Source: Ampullimonas aquatilis (GTDB taxonomy: Bacteria; Pseudomonadota; Gammaproteobacteria; Burkholderiales; Burkholderiaceae_D). From it: a stretch of DNA of 64,000 nt. The notes under the pieces are model-generated. The model saw only the letters and a list, made by a program, of their open reading frames with translations, was not told the DNA's origin and searched no databases. The stretch lies in assembly GCF_049675895.1 (NCBI RefSeq), contig NZ_CP183834.1, positions 1,674,001 to 1,738,000 on the forward strand. The letters are read 5' to 3'. The position numbers were made by a program, and so were the translations under genes. Positions 54,735-63,707 of the stretch are shown here, in pieces. Every line of letters begins with the position of its first letter. Position 1 is the first letter of the stretch.

Positions 54735-55643
54735 TCAATCACGGGCGGCTGATCCAGTTTGCATCGTCGAATGGGATGTCTGCCGGGCGACTTCAGCAGC
54801 AAAGCTTCGATAAGAATGCAGTGGACGCCCCAGAATTTTGCTCAGACGTTCGACATCACCAGCCTCCGGGATCATCCCATCGCTGACATAGCGTTCTGCC
54901 ATCAGGCGCATCTCATAAGCCGTCCACTTTGGCATGAAGGTCGCCAGATTCTGCTCGAAGATGGTGGGATCATCGCCACCATAGGCAATTTGACGTCCTA
55001 ATACATCTGACCAGACCGCTGCCACGTCTGAGCCAGTCAGTGTATCAGGGCCAACCAGATTGATGGTTTCGATCGGCAGCTTGCCTGGTGCCTGTTCACG
55101 ACAGATCAGCTCAATCGCAGCAATTTCGGCAATGTCACGGGTATCAACCATGGCAACACCTTTGCTGCCGATTGGCATCGGATAGACACCGTAGTTGAGG
55201 ATGGTATCTTTGATCATGAGCTCGTTGTCAATGAAGTAAGCAGGACGCAGAATCGTGGCGCTGAAACCCATCTGCTCGATCATTCGCTCAGCGCCCAGTT
55301 TCACTGCAAAATGCGGCACATTCACAAAGCGGTCACTATGGATCACCGAAAGATAGACAACCCGTTTGACACCGGATTCAAGGGCAATGTTCAGCGTGAT
55401 CAGTGCCTGCGTGAATTCGTCTGCCGCGACGGCATTGAGCAGAAAGAATGTGCTCACGCCAGAAAATGCGGCACGGAGCGAATCAATATCAAGCAAATCA
55501 CCTTGTACGACTTCTACATTCGCTGAAAAACCGGTCTTGGAGGGATTGCGGACCAGAACACGCACTTTGGCGCCGCGCTTGACTAATTGCTGAACGACTT
55601 GATGACCAACACGACCTGTGGCACCGATAACAAGAATCGTCAT
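54735..55643 (-). CDS. NmrA/SDR-type NAD(P)-binding protein
   Basis: 302 aa. GATGRVGHQVVQQLVKRGAKVRVLVRNP at the N-terminus gives the atypical SDR Rossmann motif (GxxGxxG). The YLSVIHSD context and lack of the classical YxxxK fit the NmrA/azoreductase-like group. GGAGAATAATC before ATG. Divergent from a LysR gene 105 bp away, a typical regulator-target pair. Confidence 0.9.
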   Translation of the reverse strand: MTILVIGATGRVGHQVVQQLVKRGAKVRVLVRNPSKTGFSANVEVVQGDLLDIDSLRAAFSGVSTFFLLNAVAADEFTQALITLNIALESGVKRVVYLSVIHSDRFVNVPHFAVKLGAERMIEQMGFSATILRPAYFIDNELMIKDTILNYGVYPMPIGSKGVAMVDTRDIAEIAAIELICREQAPGKLPIETINLVGPDTLTGSDVAAVWSDVLGRQIAYGGDDPTIFEQNLATFMPKWTAYEMRLMAERYVSDGMIPEAGDVERLSKILGRPLHSYRSFAAEVARQTSHSTMQTGSAARD

Positions 55644-55748
55644 GATTATTCTCCTGAATAGAGGTTGAAAGGAGTTTGTATATTAGATATTCCAAAAATG
55701 AAGTGATAGCCCATATAATTGAACACATCGTCTCACCTATGGAACACC

Positions 55749-56633
55749 ATGGACCTGCTTGCCCTTGCTGATTTCAATCTTGTCGCCAAGCACGGCGGAT
55801 TTGGACGAGGTGCACGTGCTGCGGGCCGTCCCAAAGCCACGTTGTCGCGCCGAGTCGCCGAACTGGAAAGTGATCTTGGCCTGCGCTTGCTCGAACGCGG
55901 CTCGCGTGTCCTGAAACTCACCCAGGAAGGCCGTGCACTGCATGAGCGGACAGGGGCATTACTGGCTGAACTCGACGAGGTGGTGACCGCAATCACTGCG
56001 GGTGGGGAAACACCGCGCGGTCAATTACGAATCAGCGCGCCGCTGCTTTTTTCGCAGGCGACGATGGGCAAACTAGCTGCAGGATTTGCTTTGAAATTTC
56101 CTTCAGTCAAACTTGAAGTGACGACCGAAGACCGTTCAGTCGATATGGTTGAGGAAGGTTATGATCTGGTGATCCGGATTAATCCAGACCCGGATGCAAG
56201 CCTGGTCGGGCGGATATTCTTGCGTGATCGGCTGATCGTTGTCGCCCATCCTGATTTTATTCGACCGAATAACCACTCACCAGTCCCAGCCATCGTGCGC
56301 GGCACCGGTGATCGGGAAACAACCTGGAACGTGACAACATCAACGATTGCCATTGAGCCAATCCTTTGTTTGTCATCGCTCTTCATGATTCGTGATGCAG
56401 TACGGCAAGGCGCTGGCATTGCACGTCTGCCCTTGTCACTGGTCAGTCATGATCTGGCCGCCGGAATATTCACTAGCTGGGGCAACCTGGATGGACCGGA
56501 TATCGAACTATGGGCCCTTTATCCATCACGCCGACTGCTGAGTCCTCGCGTATCCGCTTTCCTCAGCTACTTGAAGGAAGCCTTCCCAATGGGCACATCG
56601 GATGAGCTGGCCGCCTACGTTGCCGAAAAATGA
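55749..56633 (+). CDS. LysR-family transcriptional regulator
   Basis: 294 aa. N-terminal HTH MDLLALADFNLVAKHGGFGRGARAAGRPKATLSRRVAELE and a LysR substrate domain of the AaeR/DmlR type. Likely regulates the divergent SDR. TATAAT-like -10 is present in the 105-bp gap (near 55715). Confidence 0.92.
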   Translation: MDLLALADFNLVAKHGGFGRGARAAGRPKATLSRRVAELESDLGLRLLERGSRVLKLTQEGRALHERTGALLAELDEVVTAITAGGETPRGQLRISAPLLFSQATMGKLAAGFALKFPSVKLEVTTEDRSVDMVEEGYDLVIRINPDPDASLVGRIFLRDRLIVVAHPDFIRPNNHSPVPAIVRGTGDRETTWNVTTSTIAIEPILCLSSLFMIRDAVRQGAGIARLPLSLVSHDLAAGIFTSWGNLDGPDIELWALYPSRRLLSPRVSAFLSYLKEAFPMGTSDELAAYVAEK

Positions 56634-56726
56634 TGAATCATCCTTGCGGTATCACTCAAGCCCGGAATTGCGTGCAACATGCAGTATTTCATCTTGCAGC
56701 GCGGATAAAATTTAATCTTCAAACAT

Positions 56727-57059
56727 CTATTCTGGTGGATAGACCGTCCAAGATGAGAGAAAGTCGGGATCAACAACGACTTCATCGCTACCCTTGAGCG
56801 GATATTGACCCGGATTAGCCGGTTGCAGGCGAGAAAGATCGGGCGGCAAGCGCCGTTCTTCATTGGAACCACTTAAGCGCAGGATGATGCCGTCAAATCG
56901 ACTGGCACTGATGATCTCGCCATGAAACTGCTTTTGCTCAAGCACCTTTTCACTGCGGCTGCGATACGTCACATCAACCAGAACGTGCTTGCCAATCACA
57001 GCCTGCGCCTTCTCATCGTCAAAATTGGGTCCCCAGTCGTTGGATGTGGTTTTGGTCAT
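56727..57059 (-). CDS. Conserved hypothetical protein
   Basis: 110 aa. NDWGPNFDDEKAQAVIGKHVLVDVTYRS...HGEIISA...ILRLSGSNEERRLPPDLSRLQPANPGQYPLKG. The pattern of a short beta-rich protein with GKHVLVxxT and an LPPD motif is conserved in proteobacteria, but no function is known to me. Not an operon partner of its neighbours as far as seen. Confidence 0.75.
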   Translation of the reverse strand: MTKTTSNDWGPNFDDEKAQAVIGKHVLVDVTYRSRSEKVLEQKQFHGEIISASRFDGIILRLSGSNEERRLPPDLSRLQPANPGQYPLKGSDEVVVDPDFLSSWTVYPPE

Positions 57060-57147
57060 GGATGGCTTATTTCAGTTTGAAAGATTGCGTCATATTAATT
57101 GAAGGGTTAAGAAGCAGTGAGTTAATCTAACTTTGACCCGGTTTATG

Positions 57148-57918
57148 CTATTTTTTTTGTTTCTTATTGGATTTATCTTCAGTAGTGGAGACAGTTGCGA
57201 ACTCAATAAAATGCATTAACTTCTTCACATCTTTTGTAATCCTTTCATGCATCTCACCACTGTGATTATTTGAATCAAATATAGTCTTGACAGAATATCG
57301 TATCGGATGAAACTTTGGTTTCCGGCCATTAATCAGCAACTCCTGCAATACTTTGTGAAGCTGTAGAAGAAACGTGGTTAGTTTCCAAATTTCTTCTACT
57401 TTGCCTGCAGCATACAGAGCATTAACTTCATCTCTGTCTTGTTTTTCTCGATGAGCCAAGTACTTGTGACGTACAGGCTTGATCGCACGATCATATATTT
57501 CTCTATAAGCAGCCACTTTCACTCGAATTTTTTCTACATCCTTTTTTGTAGGGTAATAAGCATTTTGAATGTAGTCGGCAAGCCAAGGAGGATCTTCTAA
57601 ATGACCGTCTTTCTTTCTGCTGATCAGTGCTGGGCTTTGGAATATTTCAATATTTTTCTCCATTGCATCTAATAGAGCTGAAATATTATATTTTGAGGAG
57701 GTATCAAATATTCGACCAAGGGAGATGTAAGCACTAGACTGTAATGCTGCACTACATGATATCCAAAACAATGGCGTGTTATTTAGTTTACTTAAAAGTA
57801 CCTTAGATTTAGATGCAGCATGATTAATTGCCATGTCTGCATAGAAGAATCTTGCTACAGTGCTTGCTTCATGGCGCAGATTCTCAAGTTGAACCGTGAA
57901 ATCTCTATGCTTACTCAT
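57148..57918 (-). CDS. AT-rich HEPN/AbiU2-like hypothetical protein
   Basis: 256 aa, base composition clearly more AT-rich than neighbouring genes, suggesting transfer. All-helical by sequence, with R150-H-K-Y-L-A-H156 giving an R-x5-H motif as in HEPN ribonucleases; layout recalls AbiU2-type abortive-infection proteins. Ends with a Lys-rich tail (NKKQKK). No antitoxin partner is next to it. The HEPN assignment rests on this motif alone. Confidence 0.6.
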   Translation of the reverse strand: MSKHRDFTVQLENLRHEASTVARFFYADMAINHAASKSKVLLSKLNNTPLFWISCSAALQSSAYISLGRIFDTSSKYNISALLDAMEKNIEIFQSPALISRKKDGHLEDPPWLADYIQNAYYPTKKDVEKIRVKVAAYREIYDRAIKPVRHKYLAHREKQDRDEVNALYAAGKVEEIWKLTTFLLQLHKVLQELLINGRKPKFHPIRYSVKTIFDSNNHSGEMHERITKDVKKLMHFIEFATVSTTEDKSNKKQKK

Positions 57919-58080
57919 ATAGCAGTCGCCCTCTAATGAATGTTAAGCAATTTTAGTTTCATTTAACAACTAGGCAAATTATCTTTGCATCTAACCGTAG
58001 ACTAGTCATGCTCGCCCGAATAGAGTTCTTTTGCCATTGAGAATTTATCAGCTTTACCGTGTCCCATTTGAGTAATCGGG

Positions 58081-58410
58081 CTAATCATTCTTGAAGTTAG
58101 ACGCAGGATGCAAAAATGCGTCATCTCCATACGCACGAAGAACTTGCGAAATCACAACTTGATATCCATTAAGCCATTTGGCTTGAGCAGCCTTAGCTTC
58201 TAAATGCTTGGGGTGTTTGATTAATTCTTGGAGGCCTTCCATCGTTTCCCAATAATACACATTTGAAATACGACCGGTTTGGGGATTCTCCCAAGCCTCT
58301 TCACCAAGGTAGCCAACAGATTCTTTAGCAACTTCCGCAATGATCTGGTCGAGTTTGTAAAACTCTTCGTCATACTGTTTCTTCTCAAAAATAAATGTTG
58401 CTGAATACAT
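58081..58410 (-). CDS. Antibiotic biosynthesis monooxygenase (ABM)-like protein
   Basis: 109 aa. MYSATFIFEKKQYDEEFYKLDQIIAEVA, then VYYWETMEGLQELIKHPKHLEAKAAQAKWLNGYQVVISQVLRAYGDD: ferredoxin-like ABM fold, used by small heme-independent monooxygenases. AT-rich like the preceding gene. Translation start at 58410 chosen from the family; an upstream in-frame codon at 58443 exists. Confidence 0.8.
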   Translation of the reverse strand: MYSATFIFEKKQYDEEFYKLDQIIAEVAKESVGYLGEEAWENPQTGRISNVYYWETMEGLQELIKHPKHLEAKAAQAKWLNGYQVVISQVLRAYGDDAFLHPASNFKND

Positions 58411-58844
58411 GAGGCTCTCAATGATGGCTAATGAAATTTCCAAATATAGGTAAAAAAACTACGTTTTTTCCTATACAACTCGTGATTGAACAGCAACCAT
58501 TGTAACCATGCACTTGACTACATTAGTTAATTTTTCCGGTCTATAAAAAGCCTGATCACAAACACCTAATTGAATCCGTTTGAAGTATTCGTTGGCTTAT
58601 ATAAACACTGGATCTAATCATGCCATTGATATTTGAATACTCAACAAAACTTAAATACCAAACACCCACCTAGCCAACCGCTTTTACAGGCTTTAATTGA
58701 TGCGAATCCCTCGCCAGACTGACATTTCAGCAGCACAATAAAACATGCAATTTTAAGCCATTTTTAAGGAGTATGCTTAAAAATAGCCTTATTATGTGCG
58801 TATATATTATGCCTTTAAAAATACCCTACCCTACTATATAAGTC
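58411..58844. other. 434-bp intergenic region
   Basis: No gene. AT-rich. A hairpin TTTTTAAG-GAGTATG-CTTAAAAA lies at 58761-58783, and a TACCCTACCCTA stretch at 58825-58837. The core TAAGGAGTATG recurs at 39546-39556, also just past the 3' end of a minus-strand gene. Confidence 0.5.
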
Positions 58845-59804
58845 TTAATTGGCGGAGGCTTCACCCAGCAGACGGATGGCGAGTGCGGTGGCGGCGGAGC
58901 GGGATTCGACGCCTTGCTTGACGTAGACGTGTTCGAGATGTTTGTTGACGGTACGGGGGCTGATGCCGAGGATGTCGGCGACGTCGCGGTTGCTTTTGCC
59001 GCGTGATATCCAGAACAGCACTTCGGCTTCGCGCAGGGTGAGTGCAAACTGCTGTTGCAGGCGCACGATGCCCTGCTTTTCTTTGTGTTCACCTTCGGCG
59101 AGTTGTACGGTAAGCAGATGTTCACTGCTGACCTGGTTACCCAGTCGTTGCAGGCGGCGCAGGCTTAATATTTGATGGTTAAAGTTAATCGTCAGGGGCA
59201 AGGTGGCCGATTCAAGATGGGTGCCGGTTAACCATTGCACCACGTCTTCGGGCAATTGCCGTGGCGCATTGGCTTCGAGCAAATCGAGGTTCATGAGCTT
59301 TTGGGCAGCGGGCGTGGCCCAGAGCAATTCACCATCCAGGCTCACTGATAGCACTGGCTTGGCCGAATGGTCGAGCGCGGCCAAGGAACGGCTGGCTTGT
59401 CTGGCATTACGCAAATGGACGCGCATGCGCGCCAGCAGTTCATTGGGTGAAATGGGTTTGGTGAGGTAATCAATGCCGCCACTTTCCAGCCCTTTGACGA
59501 TGTGCTCGGTCTCATTCAAACCGGTCATGAAGATAATGGGCGTGTGTATAGCTACTCCGGCTTTTAAGCGTTTACAGGTTTCAAAACCATCCATGCCGGG
59601 CATGAGTGCGTCGAGCAAGATCACATCGGGCAACATTTGTTCAACGGTACTCAAGGCACTTTCGCCATCGAGTGCCACCAGCACCGTCATGCCTGCTGAC
59701 TCGAGCGCAGCCGTCACAAAATGCAGAGTTTCGGGGTTATCGTCAACGACTAGCACAATCGACTTGTCCATGCCCTGCTGTACTGCTTTATCACGCGCTT
59801 GCAA
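58845..59804 (-). CDS. Response regulator, REC-LuxR HTH
   Basis: About 319 aa. REC domain with VVDDN, phospho-acceptor Asp in VILLDALMPGMDG and Lys in YLTKPIS; a middle PAS-like segment; C-terminal NarL/LuxR HTH (LTLREAEVLFWISRGKSNRDVADILGISPRTVNKHL). A TTG start at 59804 with AGGAG 8 nt upstream is preferred; MDKSIVLVV at 59771 is the next choice. It lies 25 nt after the hybrid kinase stop on the same strand; the pair is one two-component system, likely controlling urtA. Start choice uncertain. Confidence 0.88.
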   Translation of the reverse strand: MQARDKAVQQGMDKSIVLVVDDNPETLHFVTAALESAGMTVLVALDGESALSTVEQMLPDVILLDALMPGMDGFETCKRLKAGVAIHTPIIFMTGLNETEHIVKGLESGGIDYLTKPISPNELLARMRVHLRNARQASRSLAALDHSAKPVLSVSLDGELLWATPAAQKLMNLDLLEANAPRQLPEDVVQWLTGTHLESATLPLTINFNHQILSLRRLQRLGNQVSSEHLLTVQLAEGEHKEKQGIVRLQQQFALTLREAEVLFWISRGKSNRDVADILGISPRTVNKHLEHVYVKQGVESRSAATALAIRLLGEASAN

Positions 59805-59829
59805 CTTGAATTCTCCTGCACCACCGGGT

Positions 59830-62800
59830 TTACTGTTCGGGCTGGCGAGTGGCGTCCAGACATTGAATGAAAGCTTTGAGGCGAAAATGGCTGACATGAT
59901 CTTCCAGTTCATCTAAATACAAATGGGCGTGTGGCAGGCTGTGGCGCAAGGCCGCCAGCTTGTCACGAATGGCACGCACATGGCCAATCTGGGCCAGTGC
60001 CTTGAGTTCGGTCACATCATCTTCAGCCAGACGGCTGATGCTGATTTCAGCGGCACCGGCGGGCAGCAGGTCGGCATGCTGGGTTTCGGTGAGCCAATTA
60101 AAATTTAAATGTTTGCGTACCAGTTGCAGGAGCTGCGGCAAATCCACCGGCTTGACCAGAAAATCCTGAATCATCGTGGTATCGGCAGCGCGATGCTGGC
60201 TTTCAAACACATTGGCCGAGACCAGCACAATCGGCACGCGTTCATTGCCCAATGCACGCAGTTCGCGTGCCACGCTCCAGCCATCGCGCCCGGGCATGGC
60301 TATGTCGAGCAGGAGCAAGTCGGGCTGCACGGCTTGCGCCAGCTCCAAGGCTTGTGCGCCATCACTGGCCAGTACCAGCGTAAAGCCGAGCGGGCTGAGC
60401 ACATCCTGCATCAGCCGGCGGTGGTCTTCATCATCATCGGCCACCAGAATGGTTTTACGGCTGCCTTCATAACCCACAATGCGGCTTTGTGGTGGCAGGG
60501 TTTGCGGCGGATTGGCTTCCACCGAAAACATCAGCTTGACCTTGAAGGTACTGCCCCTGCCTACTGCACTTTCCACCGTCAGCTCACCGCCCATCAGGTG
60601 CGTCAGCAGCTTGGCAATCGTCAAACCCAAACCGGTACCTGCCACACCCGCGGCAGCCTGACCACGTTCAAACGGGTTGAAGATATTGTTCAGCTCATTG
60701 GCAGCAATGCCGGGGCCGGTATCGATAATTTCAAAGATGGTCAGTTGCCGTTGATGCGTGACACGCAACAGCACTTTGCCCTTCTCGGTAAACTTGATGG
60801 CATTGGACAAGAGGTTGATCAAAATCTGGCGCAGGCGTTTTTCATCGGTGCGTACTGCTTCCGGTAAATTACCGTTGATCTCCAGACTGAAGCCAATGCC
60901 ACGCGCATGGGCCTGCAACTCAAACATGCGCACCAGGTGGTCAATGTAGTCCCGCAGGATGATGGTGTCACGACTGAGCATGAGCTTGCCCGCTTCAATC
61001 TTGGCAATATCGAGCAGGCCATCAATCAGGCCGGACAGATGATCACCACTACGCCTAATCACCGAGATGGCATCACGATGCACACTCGGTATACCGTCAT
61101 CCTGTGAAAGCAATTGCGCATAACCCATGATGGCATTGAGCGGCGTGCGCAGCTCGTGGCTGATGCCCGACATATAACGGCTCTTGGCCAGGTTGGCGGC
61201 TTCGGCAACTTCTTTGGCATGCTTGAGCGCGGCGTCGGTTTTTTTGTGGGCGTCAATTTCTTTCATGAGCAAGGCATTTTGCCGGGTCGATTCTTCCTGC
61301 GCCACCTTGCGGCTTTCCTGCGCCAAAATAAATAACCAGGCCACCACACCGACAATCAAAAACAGAATAAAAAACACCTTGAGCAAGGGTTGAATCACTT
61401 CACTGGCCGCGGGATTGAGCAAAGTCTCCTGAAAATAGACCAGCCCAAACACGCTCATCAACAGCAGGCTGGACAGGATAAACACACCCAGATAATGCCC
61501 CAACCGCGAGTCGAGCATGGTGACCGCACGCGGTGGCAAAAACAGGTTGAAGAAGGTAATCAGTTGCTCGTGCAGCTTTGCATTTTTTTTGCAACTGTCT
61601 TCACAACGCACATCCAGCGAGCAGCACAAGGAACAGATCGGCCCCGAATAAGCCGGACAATGGGCCATGTCTTCCGGCTCAAACTTGTGACGGCAAACAC
61701 AGCACAAAATCATGCTGCGGCCTTGCCAGTCGGTCCGTGATTGCCGCGCCAGGTAATAGCGCCCTTTGGTCACATAGGCAATCAACGGCGCCAATGCAAT
61801 CGACACACCCAGGGCAATAAACGGCGACAAGGCCTGCGCCTCACTGCCCCAAAAACCGACATAGGCCATCATCGAGCACAAGGCTGCAATACCCATTGCG
61901 CCAACCCCCACCGGGTTGATGTCATATAAATGCGCGCGTTTGAATTCAATGCCCGGCGGGCTCAACCCCAAGGGTTTGTTGATGACCAGATCGGCAAAGA
62001 TGGCACCGACCCAGGCAATCGCCACATTGGCATAAAAGCCGAGTGTGGCTTCCAGCGCTTTAAAGATACCCAGTTCCATGAGCATCAGCGCAATTGCCAC
62101 ATTGAATACCAGCCACACGACGCGTCCCGGATGGCTATGGGTAAGCCGAGCAAAAAAATTGGACCAGGCAATCGAGCCCGCATAGGCATTGGTCACATTG
62201 ATCTTCAACTGGGACAAAACCACAAACACACCGGTGACCAGCAAGGCCATTTCAGGCGAAGTGAACACATATTTGAAGGCCACAAAATACATTTGCGTCG
62301 GCTCGGCCACTTTGTCGATGGGGACTTCATGTTGCAAACATAAAAACAATAAAAACGAGCCGGCCAACAATTTGAGAATACCCAGCAAGATCCAGCCCGG
62401 CCCCGCACTGATGAGGGCCACCCACCAGGTAGTGCGGCTCAGTTGTGTGGCCGGGCGCGGTAAAAAGCGCAAGAAGTCGACCTGCTCACCAATTTGCGCG
62501 ACCAATGAAAACACCACCGCCGAGGCCGCACCAAACAGCATGAGATTAAAGCTGCCGGCCGATTCACCATGTCGGCCAGTAAAGCTGGTCCAGTCGGTAA
62601 AAGCACTGGGCAGGCGCATGGCAATCACCACAAACGGCAAAAGCATCAGGATCAGCCAGAGCGGCTGTGTCCACATTTGAAATTTACTGATCAGCGTAAT
62701 ACCGTGGGTGACCAGCGGGATGACCAGCAAGGCGCTGATCACATAGCCAATCCATAAGGGAATACCGGCGCACATTTCAAAGGCCAGCGCCATGATGGCG

Positions 62801-63276
62801 GCCTCAATCGCAAAAAAGATAAAGGTAAACGAGGCGTAGATCAGCGAAGTAATGGTGGAGCCAATATAGCCAAAGCCTGCTCCCCGTGTGAGCAAATCCA
62901 TATCCACGCCATACTTGGCCGCATAAAAACTCACTGGCAAGCTGGTGATGAAGATGACCAGACCCACCACCAGAATCGCCCAGAAGGCATTGGTAAAACC
63001 ATAGTTGAGCGTGATGGCGCCACCAATCGCTTCGAGTGCCAGAAATGAAATCGAACCGATGGCCGTGTTGGCCACCCGCCATGCCGACCATTGCCGCGCT
63101 CCTTTGGCGGTAAAACGCAGGGCGTAATCTTCCAGCGTCTGATTGGCGACCCAACGATTGTATTCACGACGAAAACGAAGAATCTTTTGCGTTCCGGGCA
63201 TGGCTGATGACAACTCTTGTGATGGATTCAATAAAAAGCCAGACAGGTCAGCACGCAGTGACCACTTCTTTGCCAC
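59830..63276 (-). CDS. NCS1-type transporter/hybrid histidine kinase-receiver
   Basis: 1148 aa. Residues about 30-510 are a nucleobase/cation symporter-1 (cytosine/purine permease) with about twelve transmembrane helices (GAGFGYIGSTITS). Next comes a Cys-rich segment (CCVCRHKF, CPAYSGPICSLCC, about 525-565) that could bind zinc, more membrane helices, then HisKA (SGISHELRTPLNAIMGY, His about 707), HATPase_c (NLLSNAIKFTEKG, GTGLGLTIAK), and a receiver (LVADDDED, LLLLDIAMPGRDG, about 945-1060). GTG at 63276 with AAAGG before it. The transporter part probably senses a substrate, likely urea or a related small amide, since the gene is divergent from urtA. A transport activity of its own is unproven. 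Confidence 0.9.
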   Translation of the reverse strand: MAKKWSLRADLSGFLLNPSQELSSAMPGTQKILRFRREYNRWVANQTLEDYALRFTAKGARQWSAWRVANTAIGSISFLALEAIGGAITLNYGFTNAFWAILVVGLVIFITSLPVSFYAAKYGVDMDLLTRGAGFGYIGSTITSLIYASFTFIFFAIEAAIMALAFEMCAGIPLWIGYVISALLVIPLVTHGITLISKFQMWTQPLWLILMLLPFVVIAMRLPSAFTDWTSFTGRHGESAGSFNLMLFGAASAVVFSLVAQIGEQVDFLRFLPRPATQLSRTTWWVALISAGPGWILLGILKLLAGSFLLFLCLQHEVPIDKVAEPTQMYFVAFKYVFTSPEMALLVTGVFVVLSQLKINVTNAYAGSIAWSNFFARLTHSHPGRVVWLVFNVAIALMLMELGIFKALEATLGFYANVAIAWVGAIFADLVINKPLGLSPPGIEFKRAHLYDINPVGVGAMGIAALCSMMAYVGFWGSEAQALSPFIALGVSIALAPLIAYVTKGRYYLARQSRTDWQGRSMILCCVCRHKFEPEDMAHCPAYSGPICSLCCSLDVRCEDSCKKNAKLHEQLITFFNLFLPPRAVTMLDSRLGHYLGVFILSSLLLMSVFGLVYFQETLLNPAASEVIQPLLKVFFILFLIVGVVAWLFILAQESRKVAQEESTRQNALLMKEIDAHKKTDAALKHAKEVAEAANLAKSRYMSGISHELRTPLNAIMGYAQLLSQDDGIPSVHRDAISVIRRSGDHLSGLIDGLLDIAKIEAGKLMLSRDTIILRDYIDHLVRMFELQAHARGIGFSLEINGNLPEAVRTDEKRLRQILINLLSNAIKFTEKGKVLLRVTHQRQLTIFEIIDTGPGIAANELNNIFNPFERGQAAAGVAGTGLGLTIAKLLTHLMGGELTVESAVGRGSTFKVKLMFSVEANPPQTLPPQSRIVGYEGSRKTILVADDDEDHRRLMQDVLSPLGFTLVLASDGAQALELAQAVQPDLLLLDIAMPGRDGWSVARELRALGNERVPIVLVSANVFESQHRAADTTMIQDFLVKPVDLPQLLQLVRKHLNFNWLTETQHADLLPAGAAEISISRLAEDDVTELKALAQIGHVRAIRDKLAALRHSLPHAHLYLDELEDHVSHFRLKAFIQCLDATRQPEQ

Positions 63277-63707
63277 GGTAAATACCTTTCAAACTGGTGC
63301 AACCGCCAGCCCACTGCGCTTTGATAGTGCGCTGACTTTGCAAGACTCAGCACCAATTCGTGCATCAGACCTGTTTGAATGACTGCTTAGTGCAGTGCGC
63401 TAAACACCACAGGCCGCACAATCCCCCCTCCCCGCTTGCTCGGGATAGATCTGCCTTGTGCATAACAACAAACATGCCAACTTGTTGAATTGGGCTGCTC
63501 CTGACGTACGTATTGACCTACGCAATTTGACGTATTTGCGCATCGCAGCAATGCCACTACAGTTCACTCCCAGTGCAGCAAGCTAATCCTTCACTTTGCC
63601 AGCAGTTGATTCGGCAACACAGTTTTAAGCAAAAAATGTATAGCAACAGCAATTTATAGCAACAGCGTTAATGCGGTATTCATGACAAACCAACCCAAGG
63701 AGTGACT
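63277..63707. other. Divergent regulatory region between kinase and urtA
   Basis: 431 bp, no gene. Contains repeated TACGTA/TGACGTA elements at 63502-63542, about 165-205 bp upstream of urtA, the probable binding sites for a regulator. No sigma54-type promoter with correct spacing was found. Confidence 0.5.
63502..63542. promoter_or_regulatory. Repeated TGACGTA/TACGTA elements before urtA
   Basis: TGACGTA at 63502-63508 and 63528-63534; TACGTA, 6 bp, TACGCA at 63507-63524; then TTTGCGCA (63535-63542). The iterated half-sites fit a dimeric LuxR-type response regulator or another nitrogen regulator. Identity is inference. Confidence 0.4.

Noticed and set aside
60109..60867. 252-aa plus-strand reading frame
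   Set aside because: Antisense to the receiver and kinase core of the hybrid protein, whose motifs are intact.
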